Source of the DNA: Dethiobacter alkaliphilus
Lineage (GTDB): Bacteria; Bacillota; Dethiobacteria; DTU022; UBA8154
NCBI GenBank assembly: GCA_016841605.1
Contig: JAENYV010000004.1
Location: 1 to 64,000 of the forward strand
Reading direction: 5' to 3'
Length of the DNA: 64,000 nucleotides
Shown here: positions 16,961 through 24,677 of the stretch, piece by piece
How positions within the stretch are numbered: the first letter of the stretch is position 1
Layout of the letters: the number at the start of each line of letters is the position of its first letter
Notes under the pieces: model-generated
Databases searched by the model: none
Told to the model about the DNA's origin: nothing
The model's input: only the letters and a program-made list of their open reading frames with translations
Program-made: the position numbers and the translations under genes

Positions 16961-16999
16961 AAAAGTGCCGGTAGGCTTCCCCGCCCGGCCTTTTTCTTC
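16961..16999 (+). terminator. Probable terminator after cinA
   Basis: GCCGG and CCGGC arms around a 13-base loop are followed by CTTTTTC and a later T run. Confidence 0.55.
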
Positions 17000-17167
17000 G
17001 TTTTTTTTTTGAGTTGAAAAATAAAGGAATTTTAAGATTATTGTAGAAAAAAATTATCTGTAGGAAATTTTATAATAAAGGGACGAAAAACAAAAACCGG
17101 GAAGTGCATTAACCAGTAGGAGAAGTACATGCAGGGAAAAAATAAAGATTAGGGATGAGCGAAAGAT

Positions 17168-18148
17168 ATGAAAGATATACCGGCTGATTTTCCCTTCTCT
17201 GAAACAGTTGGAGATATTGATATTATTAACGAAGAGATAGCAGGGGTGAAGAATTTGGAAGAGGTCAAGCTTTTTACTCCTGAACTTGTGGATCAGGAAG
17301 CCCGGGAGATTTACATTCAGGCTTGTCTGATAATGAATAAAATTTGCTGCAGCAGGAAAATAAAACCTTATCTTCACGAACTCTATATGGTCCTTGACAA
17401 TTTGGTAGGGAAACTCTTAATTCATCCGGAGATGATGATTTATGCAGCCCTACAAAAAAAGAGTGACACTTTTACCTTTTACCATGCTGTCAATGTTTGT
17501 GTCTTTAGTGTTTTTTTGGGCAGGATTACCGGTATAAAGAAAACCGAATTGAGGGAACTTGCTTTGGCAGGAATAATGCATGATATCGGCAAGCTGGATA
17601 TCCCCGCAGAGATTTGGAATAAAAAAGGCTTGCTTTCCGAATTGGAATATAAGAAGGTAAAGGAACACAGCCTCCGCAGTTTTTTTCATCTGGTTAACCT
17701 GGAACAGGTTGATCGGCAAAGTCTTATCGGTATCCTGCAGCATCATGAAAGATTGGACGGGAGCGGCTATCCCCACGGAATTAAAGAAGACGAGTTGCAT
17801 TTATGGGGCAGAATCCTCGGTATCGCAGATGTATTTGATGCCTACACCAGCGAGAGGGTATACCGCAAAGCACACTCCCATTACCAGGGATTGGAGTATC
17901 TTTGGCAAAATTCATCCCGGTTCGACAAGAGGCTGTTAAAAACTTTTATCCGCAATCTTTCCTTTTTCCCTATTGGTTCCCGTGTTCTTTTAAACACCGG
18001 GGAAAGCGGAATAATTATGGGTTTTCACAAATATGCTCCTCACCGGCCGATTGTCAGAGTTAAGAAAAAGGACGGGATTGGCGAAAATTTATTGGACCTT
18101 GCCGAAAACCAAACTATTTTTATTCAAAAGCTGGTGCAAGATGCCTAA
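17168..18148 (+). CDS. HD-GYP domain protein, probable cyclic-di-GMP phosphodiesterase
   Basis: A 326-residue protein. After about 90 residues without a recognised domain it has an HD-GYP domain with the metal-binding HDIGKL (residues 138-143) and the HHERLDGSGYP signature (about 195-205), followed by GRILGIADVFDAYTSERVYR. The family degrades c-di-GMP. No membrane segment or receiver domain is visible, so the input signal is unknown. It is a single gene, convergent with the carbonic anhydrase-like gene. Confidence 0.9.
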   Translation: MKDIPADFPFSETVGDIDIINEEIAGVKNLEEVKLFTPELVDQEAREIYIQACLIMNKICCSRKIKPYLHELYMVLDNLVGKLLIHPEMMIYAALQKKSDTFTFYHAVNVCVFSVFLGRITGIKKTELRELALAGIMHDIGKLDIPAEIWNKKGLLSELEYKKVKEHSLRSFFHLVNLEQVDRQSLIGILQHHERLDGSGYPHGIKEDELHLWGRILGIADVFDAYTSERVYRKAHSHYQGLEYLWQNSSRFDKRLLKTFIRNLSFFPIGSRVLLNTGESGIIMGFHKYAPHRPIVRVKKKDGIGENLLDLAENQTIFIQKLVQDA

Positions 18149-18167
18149 TTCTCTGCGCGGCAAACTG

Positions 18168-18704
18168 TTATTTTTCAGTTACCACTCCAATTCCCTGTTT
18201 TAAGTATTCATCCCTCAATTCATGGTACGTCTTGTATCCAATCTGCACATACCAGAGTGAGGTCCCGGATATCTCTTTCTTTACTTTGGCCGGGACTCCT
18301 GCTGCCAGGTGCCGGGGAGGGATGACGGAGTTGTCTCCGACGACGCTTCCTGCTGCAACAATAGCTTCTTCTCCTACGTTGGCGAAATCAAGAACCACTG
18401 AGTTAATTCCTATGATGGCCCCTTTACCGATAGTGCAATCATGTAAAATTGCTCCATGCCCGATGGTGGCATTTTCACCGATGGTGGCAACACTGCCCTC
18501 CAGCTTCAGGTGAACTACCGTGTTATCCTGAATATTTGCTCCTTTTTTGACTACGATGGAACCGATATCTCCGCGCAGGACTGCACCGAACCAGATACTG
18601 GCCCCTTCTTCAACTGTGACATCTCCGATTAGAGCAGCAGTAGGGGCAATAAAAGCACTGCTTGCTACACGCGGCATTTTGCCCTTATAAGGTAGTAGGA
18701 TCAT
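18168..18704 (-). CDS. Gamma-carbonic anhydrase family hexapeptide-repeat protein
   Basis: A 178-residue left-handed beta-helix protein built from hexapeptide repeats (VTVEEGASIWFGAVLRGD onwards). The three zinc-type histidines of gamma-carbonic anhydrases are present in VVHL and IGHGAILHDC. The length is typical of the YrdA/PaaY-like branch. It may hydrate CO2, but many family members are of unproven activity. The start ATG at 18704 gives MILLPYKGKMP. Confidence 0.85.
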   Translation of the reverse strand: MILLPYKGKMPRVASSAFIAPTAALIGDVTVEEGASIWFGAVLRGDIGSIVVKKGANIQDNTVVHLKLEGSVATIGENATIGHGAILHDCTIGKGAIIGINSVVLDFANVGEEAIVAAGSVVGDNSVIPPRHLAAGVPAKVKKEISGTSLWYVQIGYKTYHELRDEYLKQGIGVVTEK

Positions 18705-18913
18705 TAACGATAGGCTGACTTTATTATAAAGACAGCCAACCCCCTTTCTTTTCTTCCTTCTCTTTCTACGAATGCTATTATAATTTCTCCTTCCTGCCCT
18801 GGAATTCCTTTTTATTGCCTACGATAAGATCAGACAAGAAGCAGGAATTATTTCATAAAGAAGAGAATTTGTTTTAGTGGTATGAGACGGATTGTTTAAA
18901 AAGGAGTAGCAAA

Positions 18914-21016
18914 ATGTGGAAGAGCAGAAGCCGGGTAAAAGAAGAATCCCCTAGTGTCCCGCCCTGCCAGGACGCTTGTCCCATACATCAGGAGGTTCGG
19001 GAATATCTCCGTCTGATTGCTGCCGGTGAATTTAGCCGTTCTCTGGAGGTTATCAGGAAAAACAATCCCCTTGCTTCTGTTTGCGGGACCATTTGCCCCC
19101 ATTACTGTGAAAATGCCTGCCGCCGTCAAAATATTGATGAGCCCCTCTCCATCAGAGGCTTGAAACGGGCTGCGGTGGAATATGGAGAGGCGTCTTACCC
19201 TGCCCCTCCGGCAGATCCAGGGAAAAAAGTTGCGGTTATTGGTTCCGGACCCGCAGGAATAAGCGCTGCTTTTGATCTGGTTATGCAGGGTTGCACGGTC
19301 ACTGTTCTTGAGCGTGAAGCTCTTGCCGGGGGTGCTCCCCGCAACTTTATCCCCCTGTACCGCCTTCCCGATGAAACTATTGACCGGGATATTGAGCTGC
19401 TGCAAAAGCTGGGGATTGAGTTTAAAACAGGTATCGAATTCGGCACGGACGTTAACCTGGATGACTTGAAAAAAGATGGTTTTAAAGCTATCCTTCTCGC
19501 CGTAGGCCTTACTGCCGGCCGTGGGCTTTCCATTCCGGGAGCTGATCACAGAGATATTCTCATGGCCCTTCATTTTTTAAAAGCTTCCAAGCGGGAAGGA
19601 TTTTACCTTGACGGCCGGGAGGTCATTGTTGTCGGCGGCGGGAATGTGGCCATAGATGTAGCCCGCTCGGCAGTTCGTTGTGGCGCTGCCAGGGTTAGGC
19701 TGGTCTGTCTAGAGAAAAAAGAAGAAATGCCTGCTTTTCCCCAGGAGATCGAAGAAGCCGGGGAAGAGGGTGTGGAGTTTAACTGCTCCTGGGGACCTGC
19801 AGGGATTCGAGTTGAAGATGGGAGAATTTCCGGTCTGGATCTCCATGAGTGCATCTCTGTTTTTGATGACCGGCAAACATTTAATCCCTGTTTTAATGAA
19901 TTGCATCAGACTTTTATTCCCGGAGATCTAGTTATTGTGTCCATTGGACAGACGCAAGATTTAGAAACCGTCAGTAGAGCCGGGGTCCAGGTGGATAATC
20001 GGGGCTGCCTGAAGTTCGATCCTGGTACCATGAAAACTCCCGTTGAAGGGGTCTTCGCCTGCGGGGAAATCGTCACAGGGCCCGTTACGGCCGTAAAAGC
20101 TATGGCTCATGGAAAGGTGGCGGCCATCTCTATTGCCGCTTACCTGGAAGGAAAATCATTTGCCGGTTCCCTGCTTGATTCGGAAGATCCCCTTCCCGAG
20201 CTGGAAGCTGATGTAGCCGCGAATGTGCTGAAGATTACCCGTGAGGAGATCCCCATGCTTACTGTTCAGGAGCGTACCCATAATTTTCTTCCCGTGGAAA
20301 AAGGTTATACCATGGCCATGGCGGTCTGGGAGAGCCTGCGCTGCCTGGGTTGCGCTGCCGGAGCCCGGCAGATTGTGGAAAAATGCGTCAATTGTCTGAC
20401 CTGCTTGCGGACCTGTCCTTATCATGTGCCGGTTGTGAGCGGGATGGGTGATGTGATGATCCGGGATCATCAGTGCCAGGCCTGCGGCCTTTGTCTTACC
20501 GTCTGTCCCAACCTGGCTATTGAGTTTCGGACGCCATATATTGCCGAGGCTGAAGAGAAACTGGAGTATGAGATTAAAGAACTGACGACTTTCAACGGCA
20601 ATGATCCGGCAGTTTTGATCCTGGCCTGCGGGCTGGGGGCTTTTGCCCTTCCGGAGTTTAACGAAGGTTTTATTAAGAACAAGCCGGAGAACGTGTCTAT
20701 GGTAAAATTTCCCTGTATTTCTAAGATCGATACAACCCATGTCCTTCAGGCCTTTAAACTGGGGGTTGACAGTGTTGTCACAGTCGGTTGTGCAGAGGAC
20801 GAAAGAGATGCTTGTCCCTTTGGGAAGACCATGTTTTGGGCCGGGCAGCGGGCAAAACGTATTAAGTACCTGTTAAATGAGTCCGGTATCGAAGAAGAAA
20901 GGTTCGTTCTCCTCGGCCTCTCTGCAAAAGATGCGGCTCGTTTTAGCAATACCATCAGTGAAGTCCTGGCCGAAATACAAAAACTAGGCAAAAGAAACAG
21001 TAGCAATACAGTTTAA
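18914..21016 (+). CDS. GltD-like flavoprotein fused to ferredoxin and FlpD/MvhD-like domains
   Basis: A 700-residue fusion. Residues 1-90 resemble the Fe-S N-terminus of glutamate synthase small subunit (CQDACPIHQEVREYL, CGTICPHYCENACRR). Next come FAD and NAD(P)H Rossmann motifs (VIGSGPAGISA, VVGGGNVAIDVARSA), then two [4Fe-4S] motifs (CVNCLTCLRTC, CQACGLCLTVC; about 490-540). Residues 560-690 resemble FlpD/MvhD, the delta subunit that feeds electrons to heterodisulfide reductases. The usual FlpD cysteine at the start (CSYAG-type) is reduced to ILACGLG, but VGCAEDERDACPFGKT keeps Cys residues. No hdr or mvh genes are adjacent, so the partner is unknown. It is probably cytoplasmic. Confidence 0.85.
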   Translation: MWKSRSRVKEESPSVPPCQDACPIHQEVREYLRLIAAGEFSRSLEVIRKNNPLASVCGTICPHYCENACRRQNIDEPLSIRGLKRAAVEYGEASYPAPPADPGKKVAVIGSGPAGISAAFDLVMQGCTVTVLEREALAGGAPRNFIPLYRLPDETIDRDIELLQKLGIEFKTGIEFGTDVNLDDLKKDGFKAILLAVGLTAGRGLSIPGADHRDILMALHFLKASKREGFYLDGREVIVVGGGNVAIDVARSAVRCGAARVRLVCLEKKEEMPAFPQEIEEAGEEGVEFNCSWGPAGIRVEDGRISGLDLHECISVFDDRQTFNPCFNELHQTFIPGDLVIVSIGQTQDLETVSRAGVQVDNRGCLKFDPGTMKTPVEGVFACGEIVTGPVTAVKAMAHGKVAAISIAAYLEGKSFAGSLLDSEDPLPELEADVAANVLKITREEIPMLTVQERTHNFLPVEKGYTMAMAVWESLRCLGCAAGARQIVEKCVNCLTCLRTCPYHVPVVSGMGDVMIRDHQCQACGLCLTVCPNLAIEFRTPYIAEAEEKLEYEIKELTTFNGNDPAVLILACGLGAFALPEFNEGFIKNKPENVSMVKFPCISKIDTTHVLQAFKLGVDSVVTVGCAEDERDACPFGKTMFWAGQRAKRIKYLLNESGIEEERFVLLGLSAKDAARFSNTISEVLAEIQKLGKRNSSNTV

Positions 21017-21087
21017 GATCAACTATTTGCTCGACCTTCGACATTTATAAATTTAAATTTGGCTTATATATCAGGGGTGGTAGTGTA

Positions 21088-22344
21088 TTGGCAAATGAAG
21101 TTTTTTATTCTTACTTACATAATTTTACACTGGATGATGTTTTATCACTATTAGACAATGATAATGGAGAGCAGAAAACACAGGTTGAAAATGTTCTGCT
21201 TGATGGTGAGGCAGTTAAGTATTTTATTAATGAATTTTGGACCTCAGGACAGAGAAAAGCCTCCAACCTTCATGAAATTTCTTACAGGGCTTGTTTTAAG
21301 CCCCAACTCCCCCGTTTTTTTATTCAGTCGCTGACCGGGGAAGGTGATCTTGTTTACGATCCTTTTATGGGCAGGGGAACCACTGTTTTAGAAGCAGCCA
21401 TTTTAAAGAGGAGAGTCGCGGGGAATGATATTAATCCCCTGAGCCGGGTCCTGGTAGAGCCGCGCCTCAATATACCCCTTTATCAAGAAATCGCCGAACG
21501 AATTAATAGGATACCTTTTAATGATCAAGCCGGAGCGGACAGAGATTTATCCATGTTTTACCACCCCCGGACTGAGGGGGAGATCGTTTCCCTGCGCCGT
21601 TACCTTGAGGAAAAAAGAAGAAATAGGGAAGAAGACAAGGTTGATAGCTGGATTCGCATGGTGGCAACCAACAGGCTGACCGGGCATTCTCCCGGTTTTT
21701 TTTCTGTTTACACGCTTCCGCCAAACCAGGCGGTATCTCCGCAAAGACAGATAAAGATTAACATGAAAAGAAATCAGCAGCCGGAATATCGGGATGTGGG
21801 GAAGCTTATTTTAAAAAAGACCAAAACTCTGCTGAAGGATATTACGGAAGAAAAAAGAAAAGAAATAAACGCCTGCGGGGAAAAGGCTCTTTTGCTCAGT
21901 GAGCATGCCGGGTTTACCCGGGAAATAACCGCAGAAAGTGTTAAACTTACGGTAACGTCTCCTCCGTTTCTGGATGTGGTTCAATATTCCTATGATAACT
22001 GGCTGCGCTGTTGGTTTAATGGGATTGATGAGCGGATTATCGATAAGCGGATTACTGTGACCCGCAATATCAGGCAGTGGAGCGGTGTGATGCAGGATGT
22101 CTTCGCAGAACTTTACCGTATTACTGTAAAGGGAGGCTGGGTGGCCTTTGAGGTCGGCGAGGTAAAAGGCGGCCGTATTAAATTGGAAGAGTATGTTGTT
22201 CCCCTGGGGAAAAGAGCACGCTTCCATTGTTTTTGCGTGCTTATCAACCGGCAGCAATTTACAAAGACATCCAATATCTGGGGAATCGGCAACAATGCCA
22301 AGGGGACAAACACCAACCGCATCGTTCTTTTTTACAAAAGTTAG
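21088..22344 (+). CDS. Orphan DNA methyltransferase, probably N4-cytosine or N6-adenine
   Basis: A 418-residue SAM-dependent DNA methylase. Motif I is DPFMGRGTTVLEAA with GNDINPLS (about residues 91-117) and the catalytic motif is TSPPFLDVVQYSYDNW (about 290). TSPPF is most common in N4-cytosine enzymes. The 170 residues between the motifs are the probable target recognition region. The start is TTG at 21088, after GGGGTGG. No restriction endonuclease is adjacent, so it looks like a solitary methylase, either regulatory or a remnant of a restriction system. Confidence 0.83.
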   Translation: MANEVFYSYLHNFTLDDVLSLLDNDNGEQKTQVENVLLDGEAVKYFINEFWTSGQRKASNLHEISYRACFKPQLPRFFIQSLTGEGDLVYDPFMGRGTTVLEAAILKRRVAGNDINPLSRVLVEPRLNIPLYQEIAERINRIPFNDQAGADRDLSMFYHPRTEGEIVSLRRYLEEKRRNREEDKVDSWIRMVATNRLTGHSPGFFSVYTLPPNQAVSPQRQIKINMKRNQQPEYRDVGKLILKKTKTLLKDITEEKRKEINACGEKALLLSEHAGFTREITAESVKLTVTSPPFLDVVQYSYDNWLRCWFNGIDERIIDKRITVTRNIRQWSGVMQDVFAELYRITVKGGWVAFEVGEVKGGRIKLEEYVVPLGKRARFHCFCVLINRQQFTKTSNIWGIGNNAKGTNTNRIVLFYKS

Positions 22345-22825
22345 AGAAACCGTTTTTATTACGCTATAGTTAGCGGTACCATGGGACGGTTCGAGCGTAA
22401 CTCGGGGCGCTCGGGCAAAGCGCCGGACCGGTGGCTTCGGTTTTCCTGCCTGCAAGTCCTGCGGCTCCTCTTTAGCCCTCCGCTTACCTACCCGGCAAGC
22501 TGCCCTCCATGGCAGCGAGCCGGCTGCAGACGTCCTGTCTGCAGGGTAAGCTTCAGGTCTGCGCTTCGCCGGGACTTTGCACGGCCGGAAAAAGTCGCAC
22601 CTTGTCCGGCTGCTTCACCCGAGCGCTTGGTGTATATGCAAGGAAAAAGGAAATTTACGGCTTAGTTGTTTAACAAAGCAAGCAATTTTTTGCTATTGTG
22701 TTAAATATTCCGTTATAAAAGTGGGAACTTTTTCCCTTGAAGAACGTTACTAGTATATAACGAAAAACTTTATTATCAAAAAGGGGGTAGTTCCCGCGGT
22801 TCTGTCTACCGCCGGAGCAGCAAAG
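22345..22825. other. GC-rich structured spacer, no supported gene
   Basis: About 480 bases without a convincing gene. 22370-22640 is GC-rich and full of short inverted repeats: GGCGC-TCGGGCAAA-GCGCC near 22407, and CTGCAGAC/GTCTGCAG near 22525-22545. GCGCTCGGG at about 22408 is complementary to CCCGAGCGC at about 22619, so the whole segment could fold on itself. The first 55 bases resemble a second spacer at 49720. The rest (22665-22825) is A+T-rich leader of the next gene. Confidence 0.55.
22370..22425 (+). repeat. Intergenic repeat/RNA-like motif, copy A
   Basis: TTAGCGGTACCATGGGACGG followed by GCTCGGGCAAAGCGCCGG matches copy B at 49720-49773 (TTAGCGGCGCCATAGAGACCG then GCTTGGGTAAAGCGCCGG), with a variable middle. 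The 3' part forms a hairpin with GGCGC/GCGCC arms. The function is unknown. Confidence 0.5.
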
Positions 22826-23833
22826 ATGTTAGACGGAAAAAGAAAGAGTTTTTTAGGAAAAGCTGCAATTTTATTAATATTTGTTTTTCTTTTTATCTGG
22901 GTTGCCGGTTGTGCGTCTTCCGGTTCCCTACCCAAAGATGCCATGGATGAAGCTGCCGCCGAGCCTTCTGCTTCATCCCGAACGCAAGCTGCCATGGGTG
23001 AAATTGCCGGGTATTCCATGAACTCTCAGGTAAATCAGGTTGCCTTTGATGATCATGACGGCAGTTTTTCGAAAGAGTTGGAAGAAGTTGATCGGCTTCC
23101 GGACAGCAGTGAAAGGCGTTATATTATCCAGAATGCCTCACTTACTTTGGAAATTACTGATATCGAAGAAGCGGCGGAGTCAATCCGGGGACTTGTCGAA
23201 CAGATGGACGGATATATCGCCTCCCTGAACTTTTATGACCTGACCAGGGAACGCCGGATGGGGCAGATTTCTCTCAGAGTACCGGCAGATAAGTATTCTC
23301 AGCTGATGCTTCTGCTGCAGGAGCAGGGTGAGGTTAAAAACATAGAGGAATCGACAAACGATGTTTCCATGGAATATATTGACCTCGAAGCCCGCATTGC
23401 GAATCTCCAGGCCCAGGAACAGAGGATACGGGAGCTTTTGGAAAAAGCGAAGGAGATCGAGGATATACTGGCTATCGAAAAAGAACTGACGAGAATTCGT
23501 GGGGATCTGGAATCCATGCAGGGGGAGTTTAAGTATCTCCAGGAGAAGGTTACTTTTTCTTCCATCCATGTCTCCCTGGAGGAAAAGGATCCCCGGGAGT
23601 ATGCCGTGGTCGATGAATTCACTACTTTTGGCGAAGAACTGGGCGAACGTTTCTCCCTTAATACCAACCGGGTGATCAAAGGCCTGACCGGATTGGTGCT
23701 GGCTTTCCTCGGTTCGCTGCCTCTTCTCCTCACTCTGGCTGTTTTAGGCTTGCTTTTGTGGAAAGGGATTATTTTCTTTAGGAGAAAAAATGAGAAAAAG
23801 CAACTGGAAGAAGAAAAGAAGACAACACCGTAA
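22826..23833 (+). CDS. DUF4349 lipoprotein
   Basis: A 335-residue exported protein. It has a lipobox VAGC with Cys at residue 29 after a strong hydrophobic segment, then a polar linker and the DUF4349 domain from about residue 90 (RRYIIQNASLTLEITDIEEA, GYIASLNFYD). A long coiled-coil stretch (about 185-240, LEARIANLQAQEQRIRELLEK) and a C-terminal membrane segment (about 280-310) follow, ending in a Lys/Glu-rich tail. The family function is unknown. The start at ATG 22826 is not preceded by a clear ribosome site. Confidence 0.85.
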   Translation: MLDGKRKSFLGKAAILLIFVFLFIWVAGCASSGSLPKDAMDEAAAEPSASSRTQAAMGEIAGYSMNSQVNQVAFDDHDGSFSKELEEVDRLPDSSERRYIIQNASLTLEITDIEEAAESIRGLVEQMDGYIASLNFYDLTRERRMGQISLRVPADKYSQLMLLLQEQGEVKNIEESTNDVSMEYIDLEARIANLQAQEQRIRELLEKAKEIEDILAIEKELTRIRGDLESMQGEFKYLQEKVTFSSIHVSLEEKDPREYAVVDEFTTFGEELGERFSLNTNRVIKGLTGLVLAFLGSLPLLLTLAVLGLLLWKGIIFFRRKNEKKQLEEEKKTTP

Positions 23834-23850
23834 GAAGTTATAACACTGTA

Positions 23851-23887
23851 AAAAAGTGGAACGCTCCCCAGGCGTTCCACTTTTTTT
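23851..23887 (+). terminator. Rho-independent terminator
   Basis: The arms AAGTGGAACGC and GCGTTCCACTT flank CTCCCCAG-type loop bases and are followed by T7. It ends the DUF4349 gene. Confidence 0.92.
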
Positions 23888-24077
23888 ACGGGCTGAAAAG
23901 TAAGTGAAAATAAGTTCTTTCTACGTGAATAAATTTATTTTGTTTCTCCTTTTAATTTTTGTGTTATAATAAATGGAAAATGGTTCTGGTAAAATTCTGG
24001 TATTTTGCAAATTACGGGATGTACTAATTTTCGTTTTAAATAAAATATTTAATTAATAGCAAATAAGGAGGTCTTGT

Positions 24078-24677
24078 ATGTTTAGCAAAGACCTGATGGA
24101 AATTCGCTTTCACGGCAGGGGAGGGCAGGGTGCCGTTCTCTCCGCAACATTGGCGGCAGAAGTGGCCTTTCGGATGGGCTATTATCCCCAGGCCTTCCCA
24201 TTTTTCGGAGCGGAAAGGCGTGGTGCCCCGGTTATCGCTTTTCTGCGTTACAGCAGTTTTCCTCTCATGCCCCGTTGCCGGATTTATGAACCCCATTGTG
24301 TCGTCGTTTTTGACCCGGAACTTCCCCGGGAAGCACTTTGGGAAGGCCTAAAAAGAGAAGGAGGAATTATGCTGGTAAATGCCGACAAGAATCATCCCTA
24401 CTGGTCCCAAGGAATAAATGGCGGCAAGCTCTATACTGTAGATGCCTCCAGGATTGCCGCCGGTGCCGGCCTGATATCTTCAGGGATGCCTCTGGTCAGC
24501 AGTGTCATGCTGGGCGCTTTGGTGAAAGTTCTCGGGCTGGCTCCTTTTCATGTCTTGGAGGAATGTTTCCAAGGGAAAATTCCGAAATTGCAGGAAAATG
24601 TTCTTGTTGCCGCACAGGGGTATCAAGACGTAAAGGAGGTAGAGATAGAAGATGAAGATGCAAATGCCGGGCAGTAA
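24078..24677 (+). CDS. 2-oxoacid:ferredoxin oxidoreductase, gamma subunit
   Basis: A 199-residue gamma subunit of the pyruvate/2-ketoisovalerate ferredoxin oxidoreductase family. The signature RFHGRGGQGAVLSATLAAEVAF is at the N-terminus, followed by FPFFGAERRGAPVIAFLR. It is the first gene of a four-gene operon (gamma, GltD-delta fusion, alpha, beta) and overlaps the next gene by 26 bases. AAGGAGG sets the start. The substrate cannot be read from this subunit. Confidence 0.9.
   Translation: MFSKDLMEIRFHGRGGQGAVLSATLAAEVAFRMGYYPQAFPFFGAERRGAPVIAFLRYSSFPLMPRCRIYEPHCVVVFDPELPREALWEGLKREGGIMLVNADKNHPYWSQGINGGKLYTVDASRIAAGAGLISSGMPLVSSVMLGALVKVLGLAPFHVLEECFQGKIPKLQENVLVAAQGYQDVKEVEIEDEDANAGQ

Noticed and set aside
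22381-22665. 94-codon ORF in the GC-rich spacer
   Set aside because: Arg/Pro/Cys-rich translation without a family, no ribosome site, and it overlaps palindromic sequence shared with another spacer; more likely non-coding.
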